Source of the DNA: Ligustrum vulgare
Taxonomy: Eukaryota > Streptophyta > Magnoliopsida > Lamiales > Oleaceae
Assembly (NCBI GenBank): GCA_963555705.1
Contig: OY743173.1
Location: forward strand, 2,769,501-2,833,500
Length of the DNA: 64,000 nucleotides
Direction of reading: 5' to 3'
This document shows positions 38,101 to 53,100 of this stretch, piece after piece. The notes beneath the pieces are model-generated. The model had not been told where the DNA came from, searched no databases, and saw only the letters and a list, made by a program, of their open reading frames with translations. A program made the translations under genes and the position numbers. The first letter of the stretch is position 1; each line of letters opens with the position of its first letter.

Positions 38101-41100
38101 TTTTTTTTATTGGCATTTTACATTTTGTTTTATTGTCTGATTCGATTGATATTTCTCTCTCCACATCTATTTGAGTACAGATTTATATTATGGACATTCA
38201 CATATGGTATACTATCTTATCTGCAATTTATGGTGCTGTGATGGGTGCTAGGGCTCGCCTAGGGGAGGTATCAATATAATTCTATGCCAGCTGTATTTAG
38301 TTCATATTTTTTAAATGTACTGAAGTTGGGCGCTTTCTGCATAAGTACTAGTTTGCTGATGTTAATAAATCTCTATATCTCACTGACATTGGTAACTCTT
38401 TTCCTTGTTTGCTTTGAATAATTATTTTTGCAGATTCGTTCAATTGAAATGGTCCACAAACGTTTTGAGAGCTTTCCAGGAGCCTTTGTCAAGAACCTTG
38501 TCTCACCGCAGATTAGAAGGTTAATATTTGGAATCAATTAGTTATATATGGGTTGATGTGTTGTAGTGAATATTTATTACTGACATGTTAATAATTATGG
38601 TTTGTAGGCTGCCTTTTGATAGACAATCATCACAGGTTAGTTAGTTCTTGGGACCTTTACCTGTAATTATTTATGTTGATACTTTTCTGGTGCTATATTT
38701 GTTCATTGAAAAGTCTACTATTTTGTTTAATTTGCTGCTTATTTGTTTTCCTTGCTTTGGCATGAGGTTTTACTAATACACTTGCACAAATGTATTTTTG
38801 GCTTTTCCAACTTCTTGCATGGCTGTAGTTGATCTCACGTGTGCTGAACTATTTTGGAAAGAGTACCATTGTCATCTCATGAGAATGGGGCAATGATCTT
38901 TATGTGATGGATTATCATTATTTTACAAGATATCCCTGCATGAATATAATTCAAATTATTGCAATGATGATTATTACGTTTGAAGATGAGCATTGGTGTA
39001 AATATAATCTAAATTATTCCAATGATAAGTACAACAATTTGACATTTATATGTATTGTCGCATCACTTGTGAGTAGTGTTTTTTATCTGTTAACATTCTG
39101 TTATTATATATATATTCTGATTCTGATATTCTGATTGTGATGATACTTGGTTTCCAGACTTCTCATGACAATAACAATAACAAGACCTATGCAGCCATCT
39201 TTTCCCCCTTTTGGAATGAGATAATCAAATGTTTGCGTGAAGAAGATTATATTAGTAACAGGTAAAAGGCTACCTTGCACTGGGTTGATTATTGTTTTTC
39301 CCTTGCTTCACTTCAGCTGAACATCCTTGTTGCTTCTATTTTGTGCCTCTTCTTCAATCACTTTTAAGGGAGATGGACTTACTTTCTATGCCAAGCAATG
39401 CTGGTAGTCTGAAATTAGTCCAGTGGCCACTTTTTCTTCTTAGCAGCAAGGTACTTTCTTGTTAACTTTTCTCCCTTGCCTTGATTGCCAGAAGAATTCA
39501 GTGTTTGTTCCATATATTTTTGTGGATACTGACAAATCTTATTTTGCAGATCTTGTTGGCAATAGATTTAGCTCTGGATTGTAAAGACACGCAGGCGGAT
39601 CTTTGGAACAGAATTTGTAAGGATGAGTACATGGCATATGCCGTTCAGGAATGTTACTACAGCATTGAAAAAATTTTGCACTCTTTAGTTGATGGAGAAG
39701 GGAGACTTTGGTATAATGTCTTTACTCTCTGGATCAAGGAATAACATTTTGCAGTCCTATATTTGTTTTTAGAAAGAGAAGATCTTTTGTTCTGATGTCA
39801 ACTTCATTTTGCTTATTTGTTTCATGACAGGGTCGAAAGAATATTTCGTGAGATCAACAGCAGTAGATTAGACGGGTCACTTGTCATTACTCTTTCTCTT
39901 AAAAAGCTTCCAGTAGTGCTGTCAAGATTTACAGCTTTGACTGGGCTACTGGTAACTTTTTCTTTGCTTAGTCAGAACTGCTAATCATTTTTATTAATAA
40001 TATTCTGATTCTCATTTTCGAGAAATTTATACTGTCGCGTCTTGAAATGTGACCGGATGACACTTGAGGAGTTTCGACTACTGCACAGCTTCTGACCTAC
40101 ATTTATTTATTGTCCGTTTGGTAACACTATTTGGTTTATAAACTTGTTTATTTATAATTTTGAGGTAAAAAGTAGTGGTTGAAAATTGGAGAGATAAAAT
40201 ATGTGGTTAAAAAGTTGTTTTGGAAATTGTGTTGTTTATAAGCATGTTTATAAACAAGATTTTGACTTTTACCAAACAGATGCTAACCTTCAAATATGAA
40301 AATGAAATAGGAATCTAATGAAATAAATGAAAGGATAAAAGAGAGGAAGATGAATGGTAGAAATATATGAGACTCTGTTTCTTCCTGTGAAATTGATTTT
40401 GAAATATCAGTTGGCTGTCTAGGGCATGCTCATTTCCATTGTTAATGATTTATATTCAGCAACTAGTCTTCAGTTCAGTACTTAGTTTTTTCTTTTGAAG
40501 CATCAGAAAGTATGGTGGTCCTCATAAATCTTTACAATGTAATTTTTTATGGTTAAAGCTTTAAAGTCTGATGAAAAATTGGGAACATTGAAATATTTTT
40601 GGAATTGTATTGAGAATAACGTAACTTGTAGATTCTAGAATTTATCATTTAGTGTTTGCTGTTTTGCATGATGTAATTTTTGTGCCACAGTCAGTTATGC
40701 TTCTCATGCTTTACCCTTTAAGAGTATTTTTCAGTATGCTTGGCTTCCTTTTATTATTACTTTTTTATCTGATGGATGTACCATCAGGAAAACTAACTTG
40801 CCTAATTTTCTGCTACTTCAAGTAAAGTCCTCATTCAGGCTGAAGGGTTTCTCCGGACGGAGCCAGACTTTTTGGGTTGTGTTGGGGGGGGGGGGGGGGG
40901 GGGGGGGTCCTATATTAAAATACACAAATTTTAAAAAATAATAATAATTATGAATTTTTTTTAATACTTTATTTATGAATTCTCCTACTTCGCTAATATA
41001 TTACTCCCTCAGTCCTACAAAGATAGGCTTGTTTTCCTTTTTTGTTTGTCCCACAAAGATAGGCCACTTTCTTTTTTTTTAGAGAATATTAATGTCTTCA

Positions 41101-44100
41101 TTTTTTAATATACCTCAATTTAATATGCATTTTTATCAACAAATATGAACAACTCATTATTTAATGCAGGGGTATATTAGGTAGAATGTAGGTAAATTTA
41201 TAGTTCCAACATAAATTAATTATGTTTTCTTAATTCGTGTGAAAATAAAAGTAAGCCTATTTTTGTGGGACGGATGGAGTATAATATTATATAAACGCAT
41301 TTCAAAACATTTAAAATTAGGCCAAAAAAGTTAATAAGAAACTGAAAAGATATTTAAAAAAAATATATCCAAAGAAAATTTGGGGGGGGGGGGGGGGGGG
41401 GTCCACCAGGACCCCCCTTAACTCTGTCCATCCATCACTCTTAGCGTGTTTCATTATTTTACCTGGTCTTGCTGATGCTACCCATTACTCTGGCTTTGTA
41501 TTTCATTCCTTTCCTATGTTTTCTATCGGATTTAATACATCAAAATATCCTGCTCTTGGATTATTCTTAGACTTTATTTTTGCTGCAACTTGAAACAAGA
41601 TGAAAGCATGCAATATTTGTATAACAAGTATAATTTATGATAAAATGTCATGTTCATTTCTTCATTTCCATTTTCACTATAATAACTTTTATATTGTATC
41701 AGACTCAAAAAGAAACTCCTGAACTTGCAAAAGGTGCTGCTAATGCTGTGTTTGATTTATATGACGTTGTTACACACGAGCTGCTATCACCTGATTTGAG
41801 GTAAATTGAATGGACAACCTTTGCTCACATGGGCTGGATAAATATGACTTAATTTTGAAGTGAGATAATTTTTTGTTTCCCCAGGGAGCAACTTGATACG
41901 TGGAATATATTAGCGAGAGCAAGAAATGAGGGGCGCCTCTTTTCTAGGATAGAGTGGCCCAATGATCCTGAAATTGTAAGCTTACTGGATGTTAATTTTA
42001 TTTCAAACTTCATATGGTTGCTGCTGTTGTCTAATCCTTTTCCTGGAAACAGAAGGAGCAGGTGAAGAGGCTGCACCTACTTCTTACTGTAAATTATTCT
42101 GCAGCTAACATACCAAAAAATCTTGAAGCAAGAAGAAGGTTGGAGTTTTTCACAAACTCATTGTTTATGGACGTGCCACCAGCTAAGCCAGTCTGCGAAA
42201 TGATACCATTCTGGTATATTATTACTTGTTGTAATGATTGATTTTCATGTTTTCACAATAATTCTCTTAAAATTTTTTATTCATAAACTTTATTTTCTTT
42301 GGATAGTGTCTTTACCCCATACTACAGCGAGACAGTGCTTTACAGTAACTCTGAGTTGCGGAATGAAAATGAGGATGGAATATCAACTCTTTTCTATCTC
42401 CAAAAAATATTTCCGGGTATCCCTCATCTTTGACTGATAAATTAAAAATCATCTTTTGCTTATTTTCAGATGTTTGTATTTTACATTTTTCTGCAAGTCA
42501 ACGAGGCATTGCTAAGTATGCCTATCAAATTGATTGTTCCTTCGTACATATATTTATCAGTGTATAAATGTCTAGGATTAGTTTATCTCAATACTTTAGA
42601 AGTGTTTGCATAGATGGTTTTTATTCTTCTACTTTGGCAGTATTTTTGTTTTTTTACCTGCTAGACCTCGTTAGGAAAATGATTTTCAAGCATTTGCTAT
42701 TAGTGATAGAAATTTTGTCTGAATGATTCTTTTCTGTTTACATTTACCCTCCTGCAGACAGGTCTTGTGGTACTTTTACCACTCTCGTGGTATCTGTCTG
42801 TTTCTGTTGAGGTGACTTACACTTCAAACCATTTAAGAGACTCCATTATGTTCTTGTCAAATCTCAGAACCATTGCTGTTAAACTAATTAATTCTCCAAT
42901 TGTCATTTAAAAAATTTATTCATTCTAACAGTGACTATTCTTGTGGAGATGGAAAGTGTTTGAAGCTGCTCACTCTGCCGGCCTGTTATTTTACTTTATT
43001 CCCCTGTCCAATTACCACTTAGTGTTATTTTCAGAGTTATTACTCTTCACGTGTGTGCTGTAGAAATGTGAATGCGGGTTGGATTTATTTTTAGAAAACC
43101 ATTACTTATTTTAAGCAAAACACCAATGCAGCTCAGTGAATTTTCAGGCTTCACCAAGAAAGGCTGATAGGGTTAGGATTCTCCGTCGATGTATTATATC
43201 GAACTCACATGAATCAATAGGAGGGGGACATATAACTAACCTCCGGAAATAAGAGAGCACAATATATGAAGAAATAAAATAAATGGGGAGTTTTTACTTT
43301 CTATACAAAGATAAAATATGTTAAATCTCCAGTGACCTCTAAAATTGGGAAGTTCATGTTTGTCTATCTGAACAAAAGTACATATCTGGCGAGGAAGTTG
43401 AGATATCTATACCTATGGTTAAGATGATGATCCCAACCCTCAGATGCAAGAGAATAGGCCACCTAGTTCCCCTCTCGATAGATGTCGGAAACTGAATCTC
43501 GTTCAAAAAGAGAGATGGTGTCTGACGCATCTGAGAATATCCTGGATAGTCCATGGTCCTCCCCGAGTTATGCATTGAAAAGCCAAGGTCGAGTCTATCT
43601 CCACACAAAGATCATAAGTAAGATCCCCTCTAGAATAGCACATACTCAGCTTCAATAATAAGACATTTCCAAGTGAAGATGAGAATGCTCGAATGCAGTT
43701 TCCAAGCTGGTCCCTTATAACCCCCTGCCACTATGAGAAGGCCATTACTTCAGATGCATTATGAGGTTCAGAGGGGCACAATGTCTGACAGGGTTTTTAG
43801 CTGTGAAGCTTGAAACTAAACTCTTCAAAACGATAAAAGAAACTGAATAAGAACTCTAAGTTTATATCTAATATCTTCATCATTTCAAGCATCACTGATG
43901 AAGGCGTAAATTTAGAGAGGAAATCATTTTAACCAGATGGTATACATCACATATTCTTCTTGTTTATCATAGTTTAGAACTAATCTAGTTTATTATGTGC
44001 AGTGAACTTACACATTCTTTCTGCAGTTGATTGTATAAAAATGTGCTTATATAAAGTTGAAAACTCTATGCAAGCCCGGAATGTAGTGTCCTGTATCATC

Positions 44101-47100
44101 ATCTGCATTTTCTTTTGCCTATTTCAGATGAATGGGAGAATTTGTTGGAACGAATTGGCCAAAAGGATAGTGGTGAGGATGAACTTCAAGAGAGTTCTTC
44201 TGGTGCTTTGGAGCTTCGGTTTTGGGCATCTTACAGAGGACAAACTCTAGCTAGGACAGGTTTAATTTGTCTCTATTCTTATTCTGCTTTTATTGTTGAC
44301 TGGATAAAGTTTTATCCTTGATACTATTTGTTTACAACAAACAATTGGGGATCTGGTGTGACCTCTTCGTATTGCTTTTTATGGTGTTTGTCTTTGGTTT
44401 TATGTAGTTCGTGGCATGATGTATTATAGAAGGGCTCTAATGCTGCAGAGCTACTTGGAAAGTAGATCGCTAGGAGGTGATGGTTTTTTTTTTTTTTTCA
44501 TTGTTAGACCGTTAATATTTTTAGAAAAACGTTATATTTATACCTTTTGCTTGCAGATAATGTCCATCCCGAGACAAGTTTTCCTGCAACTCAAGGTTTC
44601 GAGCTGTCACGTGAAACACGTGCCCAAGCAGATATAAAGTTCACTTATGTAGTTTCCTGCCAAATTTATGGGCAACAAAAGCAACGGAAAGCTCCTGAAG
44701 CGACTGATATTGCACTGCTGCTACAAAGGTGTGTTGGTACTGATTGGCTCATTGTTTTTTCCCGAATTTTGTTTTTATCATTTCTGTCACTTTAACTCGA
44801 TAACATCTCCTTCCTTTATTCTTGATGAAGTCTAAAAATACCACATTAAGGGCACATTTTCTCACTTTATTTTATATTTTTCTATTTTATTTCCTGCACT
44901 TTAATTATCTCAGGACGAATACCATTTTTGCGAGGATAGTTTTTTCTTTCTCGGTATTACTATTTAAAATCTCATTATAGGTTTGCTGTTTTCTTGGTTG
45001 ATTATTTAATAAAATCGAGATCTTTCTCAATACCCCGTTGAATTATTTGGAATTTTGTTAAAGAATCAGCAAATCTTGATTCCAATCCCTTAGTATTCAC
45101 AGAATCAAGAGGTCTTTGGAGTGCGTTCTTGCTTTCTCTGCACCAAATCTTTTCCTTTCTGCTTCTTTGTTTCAAAACCCAGTGATGATGATGTTGATGG
45201 TCTTGGGCGAATTTTTATGTAGGTTACTCTCTCATAAGTACCTTTCTTTTCAGAAATCCAATAGTAAACTGTATTTTATACTTGGAAATTAATCCTTAGA
45301 TTGAGATGATTGTAAGAATCTGAGACCGAAAGTATTATTTCTTCTGGGAAGAGGCGAAGGATGGAAAACATCCATTTATCACAGGTTTACTGATTATTGC
45401 CCTTGCATCAACCTCTCTGAGTTCTTCTTCCTAATTGTTTTGAGAACTCTGAATGAGATTAGTCTCTCTGAGATTCTGATTACTCTTCTAAAAAGAAATG
45501 GAGAAAAAGAATGACTGATAAAAGATAAAATGGGAATTTGATTCTAAATACTGGAAAGATTGACTCTTGTATTTGAACTATATAATTGACTGCCTATGTA
45601 GCATCAACACTTCTCGGACATTCCAGGACATGTTTTACCTTTACGATATGCATTTTTCTCTTATATGGCCCCTGTTTGAGCCCCATTTTTTTTTGGATAG
45701 ATTTTGTAAGAAGTGATTTTTTTGGAGGACGTGGTTAAAAAGTAAGGAAAAATTTTGGGTTTATGTGCAAAATTGTTTTATTTCTAGATTTTGTAATTGA
45801 TAATGAGTTTGGGCCAAACTGAGTATTAAAAAATGGGGCTTAAACAGGGGCATATTATAATTCAATATTTATTTTAATATAACAAAGAGTTGCTCATCTC
45901 AATAAAATTCAAAACTACAAGAAGTATTGATTTCATTAAAAAAGATATATTAAATAATATAATATAATATAAAAACACAATTTCAAATAATTTCTGTCAA
46001 CGTGTCTGTGTCCTACTCTTTTAAAAAATCACTTGGTGCCTACATGTCGTCGCTTTTGCTTGTCTGGCTGCTTAGTTGACCATTACCTGTAGTGGAGCTC
46101 AGTCTGCTTTTTCTTTGTTTATTATTAGGAATGAGGCACTTCGTGTTGCTTTTATACACATGGAAGAGAGTGGTGCGGCCGATGGAAAGGTGACCAAGGA
46201 ATTTTACTCAAAGCTTGTTAAAGCAGATGCACATGGGAAGGACCAGGTAAAGGTTTTGGTGATTGATGCTTTAGTTTTGTTTATTCATTTGGTGCAGTTG
46301 AAAATTTATTTGAATTTTCTATTCAAGCTTGTTACTAATTGCAACAGAGTGATTAAAAAATTATGTGCTAAATATGAATTTGAAATTTTTTACGATAATG
46401 AATGTGAAAGAAACCTCACAATTCTTAATTTCAGATAATGTATTTTGTAGTTGATGCTTCCCTTTTTTGTCATCATTTGGCATAACCAAAAATTTCTTTA
46501 CATGTTTTTTGTGTTTGTTTCTCAATACTAGACCGACAGACCAATTAATATATGAATTTTGTAAATATAAATTTGGAAATAATGATGCACGCACGCGCAC
46601 ACACACACACACAAACACAATGAATAAATGCAAGGCCTTAGAACTCTTAATCCATTGACAACTTCATATAACAGCCATTTGTATAATGTTATTTAAATAT
46701 TTCAACCCAGCCAATCCACTTTCTTAGATCTTTTACCTCTTTGACGGGTTAAAAAAAAGTAGGCCGCATCTTTTTCCCGGTCCTTTTAAGTTTATATAGT
46801 TATGTTGCATCAATGTGATATTATGCATATCTGTTAATCCACTTTTGCAACGTGATTTATTTATTTATTTATTTCCGGTTAGATCTTACAGCTAGAATTA
46901 GAAGTTATGAATTTACTCCTTTATCCTTTTTGAATTCCTTATATCTGATTGTCTTTTGTTACATCTGAACTTTAGATTTTATAACCAAGAAAATGCTGAT
47001 TTGCTCTAGGATGGAAATAGTTGATTGCTTCATTTACAAGTTACATGACAGTGTACCTTTCTATTTCCATATGTATTTGTATCATTGATATTTTCAGGAC

Positions 47101-50100
47101 TATTCTGCTGATATGCACTAAGATGTAATTAAGCCAAGACAGCCCAGCTGAACATAGGCTCGAGCTAAAATTAGAACTCAATCAGCCTCTTATCAAGCTT
47201 GGATGGCTATACTAATATTATGTAAATTACGACTTCATGTTGGGTTTGAAAATGATACATGAGCTTGAATAACTTGGAAGTTGGTTTGGTTGGCTTATAC
47301 CTTCAACAAACACACTAGCAGAAAAAATGACAATCAAGCTTTCCTTTTTCCATTTTAGCAAATGATTAACAATAATTACTTGATTGATGAATTTGGTTTG
47401 TTTTCTTTCTTTACTTTTCTACCCTTGTTACATTAATGCATTCGCTGAGGTAATTTTTTTCTTTAAGAAACAGTTAGGGAGTCTCAACCTTGTGTGATTT
47501 CAGCTTTTTTATGTTTGTTCTGAATTTTATAGGTTCCTCTTCTGTGCAGGAAATATATTCGATAAAACTTCCTGGAGACCCTAAACTTGGAGAAGGGAAA
47601 CCTGAGAATCAAAACCATGCAATAGTTTTCACTCGTGGAGAAGCTGTTCAAACAATTGATATGAATCAGGTAAAAAAAAATTATGTTATATTTGAACCTG
47701 TATATGCATTCTCTTTTCTAATCATTAGATATTTTTGTGATGTAGTACTTAAGATTGGAATTTAGAACTTGAAATAGTGTATTATTATGATGATGATGTT
47801 GATGATGATGATGATTACGTCTTTGTTAACATTTCAACACGCTTCCATTACTTGGCTAATCTTTCCTTTTCTGATTGATGGTTGTTGTTTCTGAAAGGGT
47901 TCAGTTGCTACATTCTTCACACGTTTAAACACATGTAAAACTCTTTTGTTTCTTGTGGAATCCCTATTTTTATTTTACATTTCAGGAACAATCTCCCAGT
48001 GGCATGATAAATTTAAAATTCTGTATTTCAGCACTTCTTATCATGTGAACTCAGATCTTAACATTCATGTAACATTCTAAATAGTTTTTCAGTTTTTGTA
48101 GAATGGAACTTGCTAATCTCTCATTGGTAGGACAAATTTGAAAGTTATCTATGATTGCTTATTTCATTTATAAAAAAACAATGCATTTTGCTGTTTGTTT
48201 GAAATATATTCCTTTGTGGGTTTTCAGGTCTGCAATATATGCTTTCACCTAGTTCATGCATTCGATGTTCTTTATTCTGTTTTTTTGCATGTTTTTGGAT
48301 TTCTAGAAGAGGATCCCTGACCTCAAATCGGTATTGCGATAGATCATAGAGTGCAGTTCTAGCTCATCATTGTGGAAATAAAGTACTACGGAATGGGTGA
48401 GAGCATTAGGCTAAATGAATCAAACCACAATGTAGAGCTTCCTTGCACGTTTAGACAACCCTAAGAACACGAATTTTTTTCTATCTTATAACTAGAAGTA
48501 GCTGTTGGTACATAGGGAGATGAATTTTGTTCCCTGAAAATTTAGTTGTTGTCTTGAATAATATGACCCTTAAAGGGACTTGATACATTTACTATGACCA
48601 TTTATAACTTGCAGATCTATTTCATGATTCGAAATTTGATTGCCTTTATTGATTGTTATTCCCAGTAGATATCATAGCAAATTTTATGGGATGTCAATTA
48701 ATCATCAAGTCTGTTGCATGCTCTTGTTTATTCTTCTATTCTTCCATATAGGCACACAGTTATGTTGTTGCTTGACATTGTTGCTGCCTGAATATATGAA
48801 TCTTTTTTTTTTGGTGTGCCATCTAGGATAACTACTTTGAGGAGGCAATGAAAATGAGAAATCTCCTTCAAGAATTTCGAGGAAAACATGGTCTCAGGCC
48901 TCCCACTATTCTTGGTGTAAGGGAGCATGTATTTACAGGAAGGTTGAGTGACTTCTCTACTCTTCTCGAAAAGCTTCACTTTTGTTTGTATCATGATCTC
49001 TCTTGTTAATACGTTTGTGTCAACATCTATGCAGTGTTTCCTCCTTGGCCTGGTTCATGTCGAACCAAGAGACTAGTTTTGTGACCTTGGGTCAACGGGT
49101 TTTGGCAAAGCCTCTAAAGTAAGTAGTCTCATTTGTAAGAGAATATTGTGAAAGGAACTGTTTTGTATGTGCCTCCCTATATATACCATTACACCTGTTT
49201 TATCCTGGAAATGTTCATATTTCTGATGCCGATGTGCTTATTCATTAGGTGATTTATTACTCATCTCTTCCAATATTTGGCATAAAATTAGAGTTCTTTT
49301 GAGAGAAGGTATCTGATTGTACTAATTATCTTTCAGAGTCCGTATGCACTATGGACATCCGGATGTCTTCGACCGAGTTTTCCATATCACTCGAGGTGGA
49401 ATCAGTAAAGCATCACGTGTTATTAATATTAGTGAAGATATATATGCAGGTATTTTCGTAGGAGTTTTTAATTTATTTTGGAATAGTGAATTTTTTACGG
49501 TTAAATCTTATGATCTGTTCTAACACTGTTGCAATTATAAATTGGTTTATTTATGTTTTTGAGGTAAAATTTGTGGTTAAAAAATGGAGAGGGAAAATGT
49601 ATGTGGTTAAAAAGTGATATGAGAAGTTGTGTTGTTTATAAATCGATTTTTGTAAATTGTAATGATTGCGCTAAAGAATAGAGGCTTATGCACACCTGGC
49701 AGTGTTTTCTCATTGTGAAAATTAATAGCCGGTTGTTGCTTATTTTGCTGGAACTGTGCAAAATTGATTCCCCCCCCCCCCCCCCCCCCCAAACGTGATG
49801 AGAAATTTGGTGTTAATATTGAAACATGGATTTCTTTCTGAATAGCATGTTTGATTTATCAACAATGATGGCTTCTTTACATGACTTCTGTGAGGGTTTT
49901 TGGTGTTCTTGGTCACGTCCCATGCTGAATCCTAAGTGGACCCAGGTTGACGGATGAGCTCAATTGTAAATAATTCACCACTGAAGAATGAAAAGTAATG
50001 TTATGCAGAAGTTAAATCCTGAAGCTAAATAAATCATAATTGCTACCTTAAGTATCAAGCAAAATATATTACAACATTTTAAAGGGATTTCTTTTACAAG

Positions 50101-53100
50101 ATCTGAACAGAAGATATTTTCAAAACAAAATTTCAACACAGCTATCAGATATTCTACAGTGTGCTGTCTTTGTTCCTATTCCTTCTTCATAGCAGGATTT
50201 TTCTAGTTCTGTTGAAGGACTTCTTTTTTATTTATTTATTTAAAACTGGACTTCTTATAGATTACAGCATATTGGAGTGTTAAAATTCTATTAAGTCACC
50301 TTTTAGCTTTAGTTGTGCACTTCTCTTGCCTTGTTGCCTGCTTATTCAATTGGAGTAGGAATTAAATGTTTGAGCTAATGCTCATTGAGAATAGCATGTG
50401 CAGTGAAGTTTTTCAAATATGGTTGAGTTTGAGCAGGTGTGATATTTATAACATTAGATAATGTCATGGAATAAAAGAATAAAGCACTCATGGAATTACT
50501 TAAATTAAATCAAAGAATAATCAATGGAAACCTATGTCCTACCATCATATTAGCTCAGACTTAAATGGTGCACCTTGACACTATTAGAGCATTTTGCAAT
50601 GTGAGATTAAGTACTACACATTGTGGTTCATATCACTTGAGTTTTTTTCCCCAAGGTGATACACATACAGTACTCGTAATTGGACTATAATTTAATTATC
50701 ACAATATGTCACAGAACTATCCATTTAAATTACTGTGGGGGAATAAATAATATTTACTGGAACTGATTAACATAATCACATAATCAGTTTTCTTTTATTA
50801 CATAAGCAGAATGCACTAGCTTTTATAGGAAAAGTGAAGTCAATACAGATACTGAATTTAATTTTATGCACCTATTTGTTTGGTCTGACCATTACCTACC
50901 TCACTCTTTGTTATCTTTCCGTATTATTTTTCATTACAAGAATGTGCGCATAAGTTGTTTTATCTACTATTTAACATATTTGCACCTTTTTTCTTCTCTT
51001 AACTGATACAAATCTATCCAACTCAACCAAAAACAATATTTTTTCCCCCCGTAATCTGAACAGCTGCATTCGGCATCTGTTGTATGGTGGTTAGTTTACC
51101 TGCCTGCAATATTAAAGTCATTTTTATGCACTCTCTCAACTTTTTCATAACTCTGTTGTCTAGCATATTCATTAGTACTCTGAATTTTAATTTTTCCCCC
51201 TTCCCCTTCTCTGAATATGCAGGGTTCAATTCCACGCTGAGGCAGGGTAATATCACTCATCACGAATATATTCAGGTTTGTTCAATTTAACTTAATGTAT
51301 CAGATAAAAGATATGTCTCTGAATGCTGATAGCCTGCTCGTCCATTAGGTTGGAAAGGGAAGAGATGTTGGGTTGAACCAAATTGCCTTGTTTGAAGGAA
51401 AAGTGGCTGGAGGAAATGGAGAGCAAGTTTTGAGCAGGGATGTGTACAGGATTGGACAACTTTTTGATTTCTTCAGAATGCTATCTTTCTTTTTCACGAC
51501 TGTTGGTTACTATGTTTGTACAATGGTATAAATAATCCTTTTCCATCTGTGGTTTTATTGAACATACTTGTTATTAGTGTCTGTATTTCGTAAAATTGTC
51601 TTATTTATCTCCTTTTTCTAATGTAGATGACAGTTCTTACAGTATATATTTTCTTGTATGGACGAGCATATCTGGTAAGTTTAATTTTAATTTTCTTCTA
51701 CTCAACCCCCCGGCCCCCCGAGTCGTACAAACCTCTAGAGTTGTCTGTGATATATAAAACAATAGAAAGCCATCATTTGCATAGCATATTCTTGAAGGGG
51801 AGGGGGAGAGGAAGGGGGGGGGGGGGACTCTTGGCAGTTTACTGGGGATATGGTATGGTTTGGCCCAACTTTTACTGCTAATGGAGACACAACACTGAAT
51901 TGGGATTGTTCAAGGTTAAATGTTTTGAAGGACCTCCATCTCCTTCCTCTTCATTCCTTTGTAATGGGTCCACAAGTCAAAATCCTAATCATGTTGCTTT
52001 ATCATCAAATGTATGTTCAAATTTATGACCTTTCTTTTGTATGAAGGAAATTGTCTAATATAATAATTACAAAAGAAACTCAGAGGAGCAAGTCCAGGAA
52101 ATAAGGGTTATGAAAGTATTCTCCCTGTTTGAGTTGTCCTCTTTTCCCCCTTCTCATTGCTATATGAATTTTCTAGTATGTAAGCAAAAAAGTCCGTGAA
52201 CATATATTCTTTTGGACAACTTTATTTTAAATTTATGAACCTTGTTTATTTACTGTTCTGTCATAAGTTTCTTCTCAGTATGTAAGGATGTCATATGTGC
52301 GTACTTTCTTCTGACATCTGTTGGCATATTATGAAATTTCATTATGGTACATCATATATCAGTCTATCAACCATTTCCTTCTATTTTCTCCAGGCATTCT
52401 CTGGACTTGATCAAGGAATTACTCGGGTAGCTAGACTGCAGGGTAACACTGCACTAGATGCGGTTCTTAATGCGCAATTTTTGGTCCAGATTGGAATTTT
52501 CACTGCAGTTCCCATGGTTATGGGGTTCATACTTGAACAGGGCTTGCTGAAGGTTTATTCATTTAATTTTCTTTCTTCAGAATCTATTGACCTTATTATG
52601 TTGACCATTTCTTGATGCATAAGACTGTCCTTTCACTTTATATTTTGTTCTATTTGTTATGTGATCAGAAATGCTTTAGGTTGCCAGATATTGCTAGTAT
52701 GTTAGCTGGTCCATGCATTAAAGTTATAATGCTTAACTGAGTAATGCTCATAGTCTACAATCTTACAAATTTGCAGGCTGTTTTCAGTTTCATCACAATG
52801 CAATTCCAGCTTTGCTCTGTATTCTTTACATTCTCATTAGGGACTAGAACTCATTATTTTGGGCGTACTATCCTCCATGGAGGTGCAAAGGTATCTTCTA
52901 CCTGACTGTTGTGCTCAATTGGGTATTTATATTTCTCGTGGAATAATTGGTCATATCTGATGTTGATTATATTTTGCCAGTATCGAGCAACTGGAAGAGG
53001 TTTTGTTGTCCAGCATATCAAGTTTGCTGATAATTATAGGCTTTATTCAAGAAGCCATTTTGTCAAGGCGTGAGTTACTTTTGTCCAGTCAATTAAATGC

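Larger units (their letters stand above)
34627..38267 (+). other. CALS10: Callose synthase exons 13-21 (residues 472-751), first membrane cluster
   Basis: Exons: 34627-34719, 34818-34920, 35036-35159, 35247-35433, 35513-35565, 36798-36858, 36971-37052, 37375-37424, 38181-38267. Hydrophobic segments include RMWIFLIVMFQALAIIAF, DVVLMFGAY and YVLVLGVYAGIRLVFAFLL. The conserved QERYFVGRGLVEKTTDYIR segment falls in exons 16-17, and YLMDIHIWYT-like sequence in exon 21. Exon 18 is followed by a GC donor (GCAAGT) rather than GT. Confidence 0.92.
38434..42416 (+). other. CALS10: Callose synthase exons 22-31 (residues 752-1098)
   Basis: Exons: 38434-38519, 38608-38635, 39158-39261, 39369-39450, 39550-39710, 39831-39951, 41703-41800, 41885-41975, 42053-42213, 42307-42416. 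This is the first part of the cytoplasmic loop: EMVHKRFESFPGAFVKNLVS, AIFSPFWNEIIKCLREEDYI, EQLDTWNILARARNEGRLFS, and RRRLEFFTNSLFMDVPPAKP at the start of the glucan synthase domain. Exon 23 is a micro-exon of 28 nt. Exon 31 ends one base into the Asp of the PDEWENLLERIG segment. Confidence 0.92.
44128..51275 (+). other. CALS10: Callose synthase exons 32-40 (residues 1099-1424), catalytic loop
   Basis: Exons: 44128-44259, 44408-44476, 44557-44728, 46129-46246, 47550-47669, 48827-48942, 49035-49118, 49337-49449, 51223-51275. These hold the most conserved cytoplasmic segments: ELRFWASYRGQTLARTVRGM, KFTYVVSCQIYGQQK, LPGDPKLGEGKPENQNHAIV, PTILGVREHVFTGSVSSLAW, RMHYGHPDVFDRVFHITRGG and NSTLRQGNITHHEYIQ. 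Residues proposed for UDP-glucose binding in the family lie in this loop. Nothing is interrupted. Confidence 0.93.

Noticed and set aside
51627..52044. Open frames running from exon 42 into the following intron
   Set aside because: They are exon read-through; the conserved protein leaves at the GT donor at 51675 and resumes at 52394.
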